A program made the translations under genes and the position numbers. Below the pieces are notes generated by a model. It was not told the DNA's origin. It did no database searches and was given only the letters and a program-made list of their open reading frames with translations. DNA of 64,000 bases, taken from NCBI GenBank assembly GCA_020252485.1, contig JADCCX010000059.1, positions 62,001 through 126,000 on the forward strand, read 5' to 3'. Positions 33,929 to 42,738 of this stretch are shown in pieces. Within the stretch, counting starts at the first letter, position 1, and each line of letters begins with the position of its first letter. The DNA comes from Methylocystis sp. (GTDB lineage: Bacteria > Pseudomonadota > Alphaproteobacteria > Rhizobiales > Beijerinckiaceae).

Positions 33929-35578
33929 TCATTCCATCGACATGGTGGCGATGTCGATGAACCAGCTCTTCGGCTGCACGACGCCCTTGACCTTGGCGCT
34001 CATGGCGCGCGGTCCGACGTCATGCGCCACCCAGACGAAGGGGGCTTCCTCGACAATCCGCTTGTGCAGGTTGGCGAGCGCCGCATCGCGGCCTGGGCCG
34101 TCGAAAGTCGAGCGCGCCTTGGCGATCAGCTCGTCGAACTCGGGATTGCCGAAATAGCCCCAGTTGTTGGAGACGGGCGGGAACGTCTTGGTCGAGGTGA
34201 AGCGCACCATGGCGAAGAACGGGTCCATGGTCGCGAAGGTCACGTTGATGGCGTTGGCGCCGCGCGCCTTCGGGTCCTTGGCGCCTTCGCGCCAGTTGGT
34301 GAACACCGCGTTCCACTCGATCACGTCGAGTTCGACGTCGAAGAAGCATTCCTTCAGCGCCTGCTGCAGGAACTCGTTCATCGGGATCGGCTGCATCTGG
34401 CCCGAACCTGAGGCGGAGGTGAGCACTTTCACCTTCATCGGCTTCGCGGCGGAATAGCCCGCCTCCGTCATCAGCTTCTTGGCGGCGGCGGCATCGTATT
34501 TGATGTCGAAGGCCGGATTGCCCCACCACGGATGGTCAGGCGCGACCGAGCCCTTCGGCACGCCCATCATGCCGCCCAGCAGCGTCTGCAGTTCGGAGCG
34601 GTTGATGCACAGGTTCGCGGCGTGGCGCGTGCGCTTGTCGAGCCAGGGCGAGCCTTCGACGAAGGAGAGCTGCCACGGCCAGACATGCGGCTGCGGGTTC
34701 GAATAGATGTTGAAGCCGCTGCTCTTGATGCGCGGCATGGCGTCCGGCGCGGGCGCTTCCACCCAGTCGACCTGCCCCGAGAGCAGGGCCGCGGTGCGGG
34801 CATTGGCGTCCGCCAGCGGCAACAGCACGACCCGATCGATCTTCGGCACGCGCTTGGCGTCCCAATAGGCCTTGTTGGCCACCATCTCGAAGCGCTCGCG
34901 CGGCACGAGGCGCGTGCCCTTGAACGGGCCGGTGCCGGAAGGATCGCCGGCGAAAGCCACCCAGGCCTGCTTGGCGCGCTCGGCCGGGTCCGTCACCGTG
35001 GCGGGCACTGCGGCGAGCTTCGCCGCCCAATGCGCCGGAGACACCATGAAGAGGTTGGTGAGGTTGATCGGCAGGAAGCTGTCGGGCTCGGACGTGGTCA
35101 GTTCGACGGTCAGATCGTCGATCTTCCTTGCGGTCCGCAGCGTCGGCATGCGCGAGACGGTGACGCCGACCTGGCTGGCGTCGAAATGCGGCGCATCCTT
35201 GTTCAGCACCTTCTCGACGTTCCAGACCACCGCATCCGCGTTGAAGGCCGAACCATCATGGAATTTCACGCCCGGGCGGAGCTTGAAGATCCATTTCGTC
35301 TTGTCGTTCGCGTCAACCGACCATTCGGTCGCAAGCGCCGGAATCACGACGCTGGCCTTGTCAGCGGAGGACAGATCCCAGCCGGTTAGGCCATCAAACA
35401 TCGGAATGCCGGTGAAGCGGTTGCCCTCGAAGCCCTGGTCAGGCTGGCCGTGGGTGCGGGGAATATCTGCTGCGGTCATGCCGATCCGCAGCACCTTCTC
35501 CTGCGCGGCGGCAGGCGCGGCCAAAGCCGCCAAAGCCAAGCCTGCCAGCAGACCATTCCTCAGAAATCGTATCGTCAT
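33929..35578 (-). CDS. Dipeptide/oligopeptide ABC transporter substrate-binding protein
   Basis: SBP_bac_5 protein of 549 residues with a Sec signal peptide (MTIRFLRNGLLAGLALAALAAPAAAQ) and GGAGGAGAAC before the ATG at 35578. Lobe motifs include LATEWSVDANDKTKWIFKLRPGVKFHDGSAFNADAVVWN (in parts, residues about 80-125) and GTGPFKGTRLVPRERFEMVANKAYW. First gene of the transporter operon that continues with the deleted paralogue and dppBCFD. Ligand unknown; peptides, nickel or glutathione-type ligands are handled by relatives. Confidence 0.92.
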   Translation of the reverse strand: MTIRFLRNGLLAGLALAALAAPAAAQEKVLRIGMTAADIPRTHGQPDQGFEGNRFTGIPMFDGLTGWDLSSADKASVVIPALATEWSVDANDKTKWIFKLRPGVKFHDGSAFNADAVVWNVEKVLNKDAPHFDASQVGVTVSRMPTLRTARKIDDLTVELTTSEPDSFLPINLTNLFMVSPAHWAAKLAAVPATVTDPAERAKQAWVAFAGDPSGTGPFKGTRLVPRERFEMVANKAYWDAKRVPKIDRVVLLPLADANARTAALLSGQVDWVEAPAPDAMPRIKSSGFNIYSNPQPHVWPWQLSFVEGSPWLDKRTRHAANLCINRSELQTLLGGMMGVPKGSVAPDHPWWGNPAFDIKYDAAAAKKLMTEAGYSAAKPMKVKVLTSASGSGQMQPIPMNEFLQQALKECFFDVELDVIEWNAVFTNWREGAKDPKARGANAINVTFATMDPFFAMVRFTSTKTFPPVSNNWGYFGNPEFDELIAKARSTFDGPGRDAALANLHKRIVEEAPFVWVAHDVGPRAMSAKVKGVVQPKSWFIDIATMSME

Positions 35579-35757
35579 TCTTGTTCTCCTCCCCCCAACC
35601 GGGGTCTTTCGCGCCGTGGTTCTTGGCGCCGGGGTCTTTCGTGCGGATGGGCAATAGCATGATCCATGCCACCGGGCGGTCAAGGGTAACAAGGGTAATC
35701 TGTGTTTTTCCATAACCGGCGGCGCTCGGAATGCCGGATGCCGATCGCCATGATTGC

Positions 35758-36918
35758 TTATTCTATAGGCAATTTTGGCGTTCCGGCGCTGGTATCGGCC
35801 GCATCTTGAGCAGCCGCGTTGCCGGGACCGCCCCGTCGCGGGTTGAGCAGCGCGAAAATCCCGGCCGCCGAAACCATGACCAGGAAAATCCGCACGATAT
35901 GGAGCGTCGCCACGAAAGCGACCTCGGCATGGATCGCGAGCGCGATCAGGCTCATCTCGGCCAGCCCGCCGGGCGAGTAAGCGAGGATCAGCGTCGAGAA
36001 TCCGTGGCCCTGGAGCCGCGAGACGATGAAGGCGAACAGCACCGTCCAGAAGATCAGGATGATTGTGGAGCCGGCGGACAGGAGCAGGATGCGCAGCACG
36101 GTGCGCGTCGGGGTGCCGGCGAAGCGGCAGCCGATCACGACGCCCAGCACCAGCTGCGCGGCGTTGACGAGTTCGAAAGCGGGCTTGAAGTCGGTGAAGC
36201 CGAAGATGTGGACGAACGCGCTGACCAGCATGGGTCCGAGCAGCGTCTTCGCCGGCAGCTTCAGCGCATAGCCGAGCGCGGCGCCCGCGATCGCGCAGCC
36301 GATCAGCCAGAGCTCCTGTACGAAAGGCGCATCGAAGACCGAGACCGATCCGGCCGTCCGATTCAGCGAGACGCCCTCCAGCCACTGGATCGCGAAGGGC
36401 AGCGTCATCACGATCAGGAGGATGCGGGCGGCATGGACGAGCGCGATCACCCGGGGGTTGCCGCCCCGCTCCTCGCCGAGTTCGATCATCTCCACCAGCC
36501 CGCCGGGCATGCCGGCGAAAAAGGCGGTGGTGGAATCATAGCCGCCTACCCGCCGGAAATAGATGACGGCGGTCGTTCCGCAGGCGATCATGAAGGCGAT
36601 GAGGCCCAGGACCGCCGGCCACCATTGCGGCAATTGCGATATCACCGCCGGCGAGAAGCCCGAGCCCAGCAGCACCCCGATGACGGCCGACATCGGCGGG
36701 CGAATGACGGCGGGCGCCGCCACCGGCGCCTTCAGCAGCGCGGCCAGCGTGCAGGCGGTCATGGCGCCCAGCATGAACGGCAGCGGCAGGTTCAGCCGCT
36801 GGAAGAGCAGGCCGCCAACGAGGCCGATCGCCATGGCGAGCCCGAATTTCCGGTAAGGAAACCTCTCGGGGTGGAGAGCGGAAAAACCGCTCCGTAAGTC
36901 ATCGATCAGCCCGAACAA
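35758..36918 (-). CDS. AbrB-family membrane protein (putative regulator/transporter)
   Basis: Integral membrane protein of 386 residues with about ten hydrophobic segments arranged as two related halves, the AbrB duplication family (once labelled ammonia monooxygenase). Repeated glycine/proline motifs are seen: FMLGAMTACTL, FFAGMPGGLVEMIELGE in the first half and GPMLVSAFVHIFG, LAYSPGGLAEMSLIAL in the second. It appears to start with TTG at 36918; no better start is visible. Function in bacteria is not established. It is divergent from the cco operon. Confidence 0.85.
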   Translation of the reverse strand: MFGLIDDLRSGFSALHPERFPYRKFGLAMAIGLVGGLLFQRLNLPLPFMLGAMTACTLAALLKAPVAAPAVIRPPMSAVIGVLLGSGFSPAVISQLPQWWPAVLGLIAFMIACGTTAVIYFRRVGGYDSTTAFFAGMPGGLVEMIELGEERGGNPRVIALVHAARILLIVMTLPFAIQWLEGVSLNRTAGSVSVFDAPFVQELWLIGCAIAGAALGYALKLPAKTLLGPMLVSAFVHIFGFTDFKPAFELVNAAQLVLGVVIGCRFAGTPTRTVLRILLLSAGSTIILIFWTVLFAFIVSRLQGHGFSTLILAYSPGGLAEMSLIALAIHAEVAFVATLHIVRIFLVMVSAAGIFALLNPRRGGPGNAAAQDAADTSAGTPKLPIE

Positions 36919-37090
36919 TCGTCGAATCCACCCGATTAGGGAATTTCAGACCGGAATCATAAGACGGCCTGCCTGGCTTTTTTGACCAGAGATTCGCCGA
37001 GCATAGCGAAGGTGAGGCCGGGGACAACCGGGCTTCATGCTCCAGGTTGATGCGCGGGGATTTCCGGCCGACGCCGCACGAGTCGTGCAC

Positions 37091-37104
37091 TTGACACAAA
37101 TCAA
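37091..37104 (+). promoter_or_regulatory. FixK/FNR box upstream of ccoN
   Basis: TTGACACAAATCAA, a close match to the FixK/FNR palindrome TTGAY-N4-RTCAA. It ends 81 bases before the ccoN ATG. A FixK-like regulator is encoded about 10 kb downstream, so oxygen-limited activation of the cbb3 oxidase operon is expected. Confidence 0.85.
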
Positions 37105-37185
37105 TGTTTGTTTGGTATCCTTCGCTCACGTTGAGAATTGACGTCAACACGCCCAGCCCACGGGCGCAATCGATAGAGACGCGCA

Positions 37186-38847
37186 ATGCAAGCAGTTTCC
37201 GGTTCGCCCAAAGGCAAATCCATGACGGTGCCGGAGATGCTGCTGCCGCTGTTTTTCGCAGCCGTCGGATTCGTCTGGCTTCTGATCGGGGCGCGCACGG
37301 AGGAGCCCGAGTTCGGGTTCCATGCCTTCCTCAGCGCGGCCGCCTGCGCCGCTGCGATCTTCGTGATCTTCAACCGCTATTTTGATCGTCCGGCCGAAGC
37401 GCCGCCGCAGGAGATCGACGGCAAGCCCAATTACAACTTCGATATTGTCCGGTTTGCGGTCATCGCCGCGCTTTTCTGGGGCATCGCCGGGTTTCTGGTG
37501 GGCCTCATTCTGGCGCTGCAGCTGGCCTTCCCGGTCCTGAACCTCGATCTGCAATGGATCGCTTTCGGCAGGTTGAGGCCGCTGCATACGTCGGCGGTGA
37601 TTTTCGCCTTCGGCGGCAATGTGCTGCTGGCCACGTCCTTCTACGTGGTCCAGCGCACCTGCCGGGCGCGCCTGGCGGGCGATCTGGCGCCGTGGTTCGT
37701 GTTCTGGGGCTACCAGTTCTTCATCGTCATCGCCGGCACGGGTTATCTGCTGGGCATCACCCAGAGCAAGGAATACGCCGAGCCCGAATGGTATGCCGAT
37801 CTCTGGCTCACCATCGTCTGGGTGACCTATCTGCTGGTCTTCCTTGCCACGCTGTGGAAGCGCAAGGAGCCGCATATCTATGTGGCGAACTGGTTCTTCC
37901 TCGCCTTCATCGTCACGGTCGCGATGCTGCATGTCGGCAACAACCTTGCCGTGCCGATCTCGCCCTACTCGTCCAAGAGCTATGTCGTCTGGGGCGGCGT
38001 CCAGGACGCGATGTTCCAGTGGTGGTACGGCCACAATGCGGTGGGCTTCTTCCTCACCGCCGGCTTTCTGGCGATCATGTATTATTTCATCCCGAAGCGC
38101 GCCGAGCGGCCGATCTACTCGTATCGGCTCTCCATCGTGCATTTCTGGTCGGTGATCTTCCTCTATATCTGGGCGGGCCCGCACCACCTGCATTACACGG
38201 CGCTGCCCGATTGGGCGCAGACGCTGGGCATGACCTTCTCGATCATGCTGTGGATGCCGTCCTGGGGCGGCATGATCAACGGGCTGATGACGCTCTCGGG
38301 CGCCTGGGACAAGCTCAGGACCGATCCGGTGCTGCGCATGCTCGTCGTTTCCGTCGCCTTCTACGGCATGGCCACCTTCGAAGGGCCGCTGATGTCGATC
38401 CGGTCGGTCAACTCGCTCTCGCATTACACGGACTGGACCATCGGTCACGTTCATTCGGGAGCGCTCGGCTGGAACGCCTTCGTCTCCTTCGGCGCCATCT
38501 ATTGCCTGGTGCCCTGGCTGTGGAACCGCAAGGAGATGTGGTCGCTGCGCCTCGTCAACTGGCACTTCTGGCTCGCGACGCTCGGCATCGTTCTCTACAT
38601 CACCGCGATGTGGGTGTCCGGCATCCTCCAGGGCCTGATGTGGCGGGCCTACACGTCGCTCGGCTTCCTTGAGTATTCCTTCATCGAAACCGTCGCGGCT
38701 ATGCACCCCTTCTATGTGATCCGCGCGATGGGCGGCGCACTCTTCCTCACCGGCGCGCTGATCATGGTCTTCAATGTCTGGAAGACGATCACGGTGGGCG
38801 AGGAGGTCAGCTCCGTACCCGCGCCCGCCATGGTGCCAGCCGAATGA
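37186..38847 (+). CDS. ccoN: Cytochrome c oxidase cbb3-type subunit I (CcoN)
   Basis: Catalytic haem-copper subunit, 553 residues, about 12-14 membrane segments. Haem and copper ligands are in recognisable motifs: [43 protein letters not shown] and [15 protein letters not shown]. It reduces O2 at the high-affinity cbb3 oxidase. ATG 37186 has only weak purines upstream; ATG 37222, with AAGG eight bases before, would remove 12 residues and is a reasonable alternative. The FixK box upstream indicates microaerobic induction. Confidence 0.96.
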   Translation: MQAVSGSPKGKSMTVPEMLLPLFFAAVGFVWLLIGARTEEPEFGFHAFLSAAACAAAIFVIFNRYFDRPAEAPPQEIDGKPNYNFDIVRFAVIAALFWGIAGFLVGLILALQLAFPVLNLDLQWIAFGRLRPLHTSAVIFAFGGNVLLATSFYVVQRTCRARLAGDLAPWFVFWGYQFFIVIAGTGYLLGITQSKEYAEPEWYADLWLTIVWVTYLLVFLATLWKRKEPHIYVANWFFLAFIVTVAMLHVGNNLAVPISPYSSKSYVVWGGVQDAMFQWWYGHNAVGFFLTAGFLAIMYYFIPKRAERPIYSYRLSIVHFWSVIFLYIWAGPHHLHYTALPDWAQTLGMTFSIMLWMPSWGGMINGLMTLSGAWDKLRTDPVLRMLVVSVAFYGMATFEGPLMSIRSVNSLSHYTDWTIGHVHSGALGWNAFVSFGAIYCLVPWLWNRKEMWSLRLVNWHFWLATLGIVLYITAMWVSGILQGLMWRAYTSLGFLEYSFIETVAAMHPFYVIRAMGGALFLTGALIMVFNVWKTITVGEEVSSVPAPAMVPAE

Positions 38848-38888
38848 TCGCCCCATCCACAGCCAAGCACGCCTGACGAGACGAGATC

Positions 38889-39623
38889 ATGTCCCTTTGG
38901 AACAAACACAAGCTGATCGAGACGAACTCGATCTTCCTCGTTCTTGGCATCCTGCTCGTGGTGTCGATCGGCGGGCTGGTGGAGATCGCGCCGCTGTTCT
39001 ATCTCAAGAGCACGATCGAGAAGGTTGAGGGCATGCGGCCCTACTCGCCGCTGGAGCTCGCCGGGCGCGCCATCTACATCCGCGAGGGCTGCTACAATTG
39101 CCACAGCCAGATGATCCGCCCGCTGCGCGATGAGGTGGAGCGCTACGGCCATTATTCGCTGGCTGCCGAGAGCATGTACGATCACCCCTTCCAGTGGGGC
39201 TCCAAACGCACGGGGCCGGATCTGGCCCGCATCGGCGGGAAGTATTCCGATGAATGGCAGCTCGCGCATCTGAACGATCCGCGCGCGCTGGTGCCGCAGT
39301 CGATCATGCCCGCCTATCCGCACCTCGCCAACCGCGAGGTGAATCTCCCGGCCATCGCCGACCATATGCGGGCGAACCGCACCATCGGCGTGCCCTACAC
39401 GCCGGAGCAGATCGAGAAGGCCCTCATCGACGCCAGGGCCCAGGTGAACCCCGATGGCCCCGATGCCGACGATTTCCTCAAGCGCTATCCCAAGGCGCAG
39501 GTCCGCAACTTTGACGGCAATCCGAAAGCGATCACCGAGGCCGACGCCCTGATCGCCTATCTCCAGGTGCTTGGAACGCTCGTCGATCTCAAGCTCTATG
39601 ACAACAAGGCCAACCTGCGCTGA
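38889..39623 (+). CDS. ccoO: Cytochrome c oxidase cbb3-type subunit II (CcoO)
   Basis: Membrane-anchored monohaem cytochrome c, 244 residues. One N-terminal membrane anchor (about residues 15-40; [22 protein letters not shown]), then the haem-binding [20 protein letters not shown] near residue 73 and the distal ligand region around [11 protein letters not shown]. It carries electrons between CcoP and the CcoN active site. It follows ccoN by 41 bases. Confidence 0.96.
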   Translation: MSLWNKHKLIETNSIFLVLGILLVVSIGGLVEIAPLFYLKSTIEKVEGMRPYSPLELAGRAIYIREGCYNCHSQMIRPLRDEVERYGHYSLAAESMYDHPFQWGSKRTGPDLARIGGKYSDEWQLAHLNDPRALVPQSIMPAYPHLANREVNLPAIADHMRANRTIGVPYTPEQIEKALIDARAQVNPDGPDADDFLKRYPKAQVRNFDGNPKAITEADALIAYLQVLGTLVDLKLYDNKANLR

Positions 39624-39633
39624 GGACGGTACG

Positions 39634-39789
39634 ATGACGGAAACCTACGCCTTTCTGGCGCATCTCGCCCAATCCGCAGGCCTGCTTTATTTCATGGGTA
39701 TTTTCATCGGCATGGCGGCCTATGCCTTCTGGCCGTCGAACAAGGCCAAGTTCGACGAGGCCGCCGCCATGCCGCTCAGGGAAGACTGA
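39634..39789 (+). CDS. ccoQ: Cytochrome c oxidase cbb3-type subunit IV (CcoQ)
   Basis: Small membrane protein of 51 residues, MTETYAFLAHLAQSAGLLYF..., with one transmembrane segment and the AYAFWPSNKAKFDEAA motif typical of CcoQ/FixQ, which stabilises the oxidase. The ATG at 39634 is preceded by GAGGA. Located between ccoO and ccoP as in all cco operons. Confidence 0.93.
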   Translation: MTETYAFLAHLAQSAGLLYFMGIFIGMAAYAFWPSNKAKFDEAAAMPLRED

Positions 39790-39842
39790 GACATGGCCAG
39801 CAGCCGCGCGGCCGGGTACAACGGGGTCAAGGACAACGGGTG

Positions 39843-40730
39843 ATGGACACCGAAACAAAGAAGCAGATAGACGAGCTCAGCGGCACCGCCACCACGGGCC
39901 ATGATTGGGACGGCATCCGCGAACTCGATACGCCGATGCCGCGCTGGTGGCTGTGGACCTTCTACCTTTGCATCATCTGGGCCGTCGGCTACTGGGTGCT
40001 CTATCCTGCCTGGCCCCTGCCGGGCGGCCCTACGCCCGGCATCCTCGGCTTTTCGTCGCGCGCCAATGTGGCGGTCGAACTCGCCTCGCTGCACGATCAG
40101 CGCGAAGCCATGGCGGCGGGCCTGGCCACCACTTCCCTGCAAGGCATCAGGGACAATCCCGATATGTTCCGCTTCGCCATCGCGCGCGGCCGGGCCGCGT
40201 TTGGCGACAATTGCGCCGGCTGCCATGGTTTGGGGGGCGGCGGCGCCAAGGGCGGCTATCCCAATCTCAACGATGACGACTGGATTTGGGGCGGCTCGCT
40301 GGACGCCATCCACACCACCCTCCTGAACGGCATCCGCTGGACCGCCAACAATGATACGCGGATCGCGCAGATGCCTGCCTTCGGCGGCAAGGACGGCGTC
40401 CTCAAACCGGCCGAGATCAATGCCGTCGCGAATTACGTGCGCAGCCTCTCCGGCCTGCCGACGGAGCCTGACGCGAAGCTCGCGCTCGGCAAGGAGCTTT
40501 TTGTCACCAATTGCGCTGCCTGCCATGGCGAGGCCGGCAAGGGCAATCAGGAACTGGGTTCCCCGAACCTGACGGATGCGATCTGGCTTTACGGCTCGGA
40601 CCTCAAATCCATCACCGAGACGATCACCTACAGCCGCGCCGGTGTGATGCCTGCCTGGAAGGATCGGCTTGATCCCGTAACGATCAAGGCCCTGACGATC
40701 TACGTCCACAGTCTCGGCGGCGGGCAATGA
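39843..40730 (+). CDS. ccoP: Cytochrome c oxidase cbb3-type subunit III (CcoP)
   Basis: Dihaem cytochrome c of 295 residues. The N-terminus has DWDGIRELDTPMPRWWLWTFYL, the standard CcoP motif before the membrane anchor. Two haem sites follow: CAGCHG near residue 123 and CAACHG near residue 222, with methionine-containing MPAFGG and MPAWKDRL regions as distal ligands. It takes electrons from soluble cytochrome c or the bc1 complex. ATG 39843 used; a GTG lies one codon earlier. ATGA overlap with ccoG. Confidence 0.96.
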   Translation: MDTETKKQIDELSGTATTGHDWDGIRELDTPMPRWWLWTFYLCIIWAVGYWVLYPAWPLPGGPTPGILGFSSRANVAVELASLHDQREAMAAGLATTSLQGIRDNPDMFRFAIARGRAAFGDNCAGCHGLGGGGAKGGYPNLNDDDWIWGGSLDAIHTTLLNGIRWTANNDTRIAQMPAFGGKDGVLKPAEINAVANYVRSLSGLPTEPDAKLALGKELFVTNCAACHGEAGKGNQELGSPNLTDAIWLYGSDLKSITETITYSRAGVMPAWKDRLDPVTIKALTIYVHSLGGGQ

Positions 40731-42166
40731 GCACACCTGAGGTGCAGGCCGAAATCCCTTTTTTCGCGCCTTCGCCGAAGGTCTATCCGCAGCAGGTTTC
40801 CGGCCGCTTCCGCCGCATCAAATGGGTGATCCTGTTCGTCACTCTGGGCATCTATTACTTCCTGCCCTTCGTCCGCTGGGACCGCGGTCCCAACCTGCCG
40901 GACCAGGCTGTCCTGGTCGATTTCGAGCGGCGGCGCTTCTACTTCTTCTTCATCGAGATCTGGCCGCAGGAGGTCTACTATTTCACTGGCCTGCTCATTA
41001 TGGCGGCGGTCACCCTGTTCCTGCTCAACGCCGTCGCGGGCCGGCTCTGGTGCGGCTACACCTGCCCGCAGACCGTGTGGTCGGACCTGTTCCTGCAGGT
41101 CGAGCGGCTGGTGGAGGGGGACCGCCGCGACCGCATCAAACGGGATGAAGGTCCCTGGGACACGAATGTCTGGCGGCTGAAGATCACCAAGCATTTCCTC
41201 TGGCTGATGATCGCCTGGTGGACCGGCGGAGCCTGGGTCCTCTATTTCAGCGATGCGCCGACCCTCGTCTATCAGCTCGCGACGGGGACAGCGCCTTTCG
41301 CCGCCTATCTCTGGATCGCCATCCTCACTTTCACGACCTATGTCTTCGCCGGGCACCTGCGCGAGCAGGTGTGCCTCTATATGTGCCCCTGGCCGCGCAT
41401 CCAGGCGGCGCTCACCGACGAGCATGCCCTCAACGTCTCCTATCGCTTTGATCGCGGCGAGCCGCGCATGTCGCTCAAGGAGGCGCGCAAGCATGAGGCC
41501 ATCGACGAGAAGGCGGGCGATTGCATCGATTGCCACCAATGCGTCGCCGTCTGCCCGACCGGCGTCGATATCCGCGAGGGATCCCAGCTCGGCTGCATCC
41601 AGTGCGGGTTGTGCATCGATGCCTGTGATTCCGTCATGGCCAAGGTCGATCGTCCGGCCGGCCTCATCGGCTATGATACGGATGACAACATCAAGGCCCG
41701 GGCGCTGGGTCAGCCCACGCATTACCGCATCGTGCGCCCGCGCACGATCGTTTACGCCCTCCTGCTCTTCGTCGTCGGCGGCGCGATGATCTTCCAGCTG
41801 GCGACCCGCGCCACGGCCTCGATCAGCGTGCTCCACGAACGCAACCCCATGTTCGTGGTCCTGAGCGACGGCAGCATCCGCAATGCCTATACGGTCCGCA
41901 TCGCCAACAAGCGCCCCGAGAGCCGGCCCTTCGCCCTTTCGGTCGAGGGGCCTGTCGGCACGCAGATCGAGGCGGTGGGGGTGGCGCCCACCTCCGATTG
42001 GCGTCCGGTCGTGGAAGTGGGGCCGGACCAGACGCGCGAGGTCCGCGTGCTGGTCACCATGCCGCGCGGCATCATCAGCGAGAAATCGACACTGATCTCG
42101 ATCAAGGCGGCCGATCTATTTGCGGGCGAGAATGTCGCGGCGAAGGAGAATTTCTTTGCGCCCTGA
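40727..42166 (+). CDS. ccoG: Cytochrome c oxidase accessory protein CcoG (FixG/RdxA)
   Basis: Polyferredoxin membrane protein of 479 residues involved in copper reduction for cbb3 assembly. The sequence shows several N-terminal membrane helices, CGYTCPQTVWSDLF near residue 107, and two 4Fe-4S motifs in CIDCHQCVAVCPTGVDI and CIQCGLCIDACDSVM (residues about 266-303), then a C-terminal membrane helix and an Ig-like periplasmic domain. It starts at an ATGA overlap with ccoP. Confidence 0.95.
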   Translation: MSTPEVQAEIPFFAPSPKVYPQQVSGRFRRIKWVILFVTLGIYYFLPFVRWDRGPNLPDQAVLVDFERRRFYFFFIEIWPQEVYYFTGLLIMAAVTLFLLNAVAGRLWCGYTCPQTVWSDLFLQVERLVEGDRRDRIKRDEGPWDTNVWRLKITKHFLWLMIAWWTGGAWVLYFSDAPTLVYQLATGTAPFAAYLWIAILTFTTYVFAGHLREQVCLYMCPWPRIQAALTDEHALNVSYRFDRGEPRMSLKEARKHEAIDEKAGDCIDCHQCVAVCPTGVDIREGSQLGCIQCGLCIDACDSVMAKVDRPAGLIGYDTDDNIKARALGQPTHYRIVRPRTIVYALLLFVVGGAMIFQLATRATASISVLHERNPMFVVLSDGSIRNAYTVRIANKRPESRPFALSVEGPVGTQIEAVGVAPTSDWRPVVEVGPDQTREVRVLVTMPRGIISEKSTLISIKAADLFAGENVAAKENFFAP

Positions 42167-42180
42167 CAACGAGGTTCGCG

Positions 42181-42738
42181 ATGTCCTGCTGCGGAGTGTT
42201 CATCATGTCCTCTGAAGCCGCCTCGCCTGCGGGCCAGGCCCCGCGCCCGCCGCGGCCCCTCACCGGGCGTTTTGTCCTGATCCTGTGCATGGCGTTCTTC
42301 GGCATCGTCGCCGCCGTCAACGGCGTGATGATGACCTATGCGATCACCACCATGCCGGGCCTCGATGCCGCAAACGGCTATGTCGCCAGCCAGCGCTTGA
42401 ACCGGGAGTTCGACGCCATGCGCCAGCAGGCGGAGCGTGGCTGGAAGGCCGATGTGGCGGTGGCGCTCAGGAACGGCGACGCCCCCGTCAGCCTCGCCCT
42501 GACGGATCGGGACGGCAGGCCGGTGACGGGCCTGGCCGTAACCGCCCGCCTGGCGCACCCCGCCCTCACCCGCGCCGATCACACCGGGCTGCTCACCGAG
42601 ACAGGCCCCGGCCTTTACGCCGCAGTGGTGCCGCGCGTCCAGCCCGGCGCCTGGACGCTGGTGCTCGAAGCCGAACGCGCCGGCCAGCGCGTTTTCGCGT
42701 CGCGCAACCGCATCATGCTGAAGGACACGCCGCTATGA
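42181..42738 (+). CDS. ccoH: Cytochrome c oxidase assembly protein CcoH (FixH)
   Basis: FixH family, 185 residues. One membrane helix near residues 33-55 (FVLILCMAFFGIVAAVNGVMM) followed by the TMPGLDAANGYVASQRLNRE motif and a periplasmic beta domain, RVQPGAWTLVLEA near the end. It binds the oxidase during assembly. ATG 42181 has GAGG six bases upstream; a second in-frame ATG lies at 42205. ATGA overlap with ccoI. Confidence 0.92.
   Translation: MSCCGVFIMSSEAASPAGQAPRPPRPLTGRFVLILCMAFFGIVAAVNGVMMTYAITTMPGLDAANGYVASQRLNREFDAMRQQAERGWKADVAVALRNGDAPVSLALTDRDGRPVTGLAVTARLAHPALTRADHTGLLTETGPGLYAAVVPRVQPGAWTLVLEAERAGQRVFASRNRIMLKDTPL

Noticed and set aside
35595-35645. Direct repeat CCGGGGTCTTTCG before the binding-protein gene
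   Set aside because: Only two short copies, outside the coding region and without a clear regulatory meaning.
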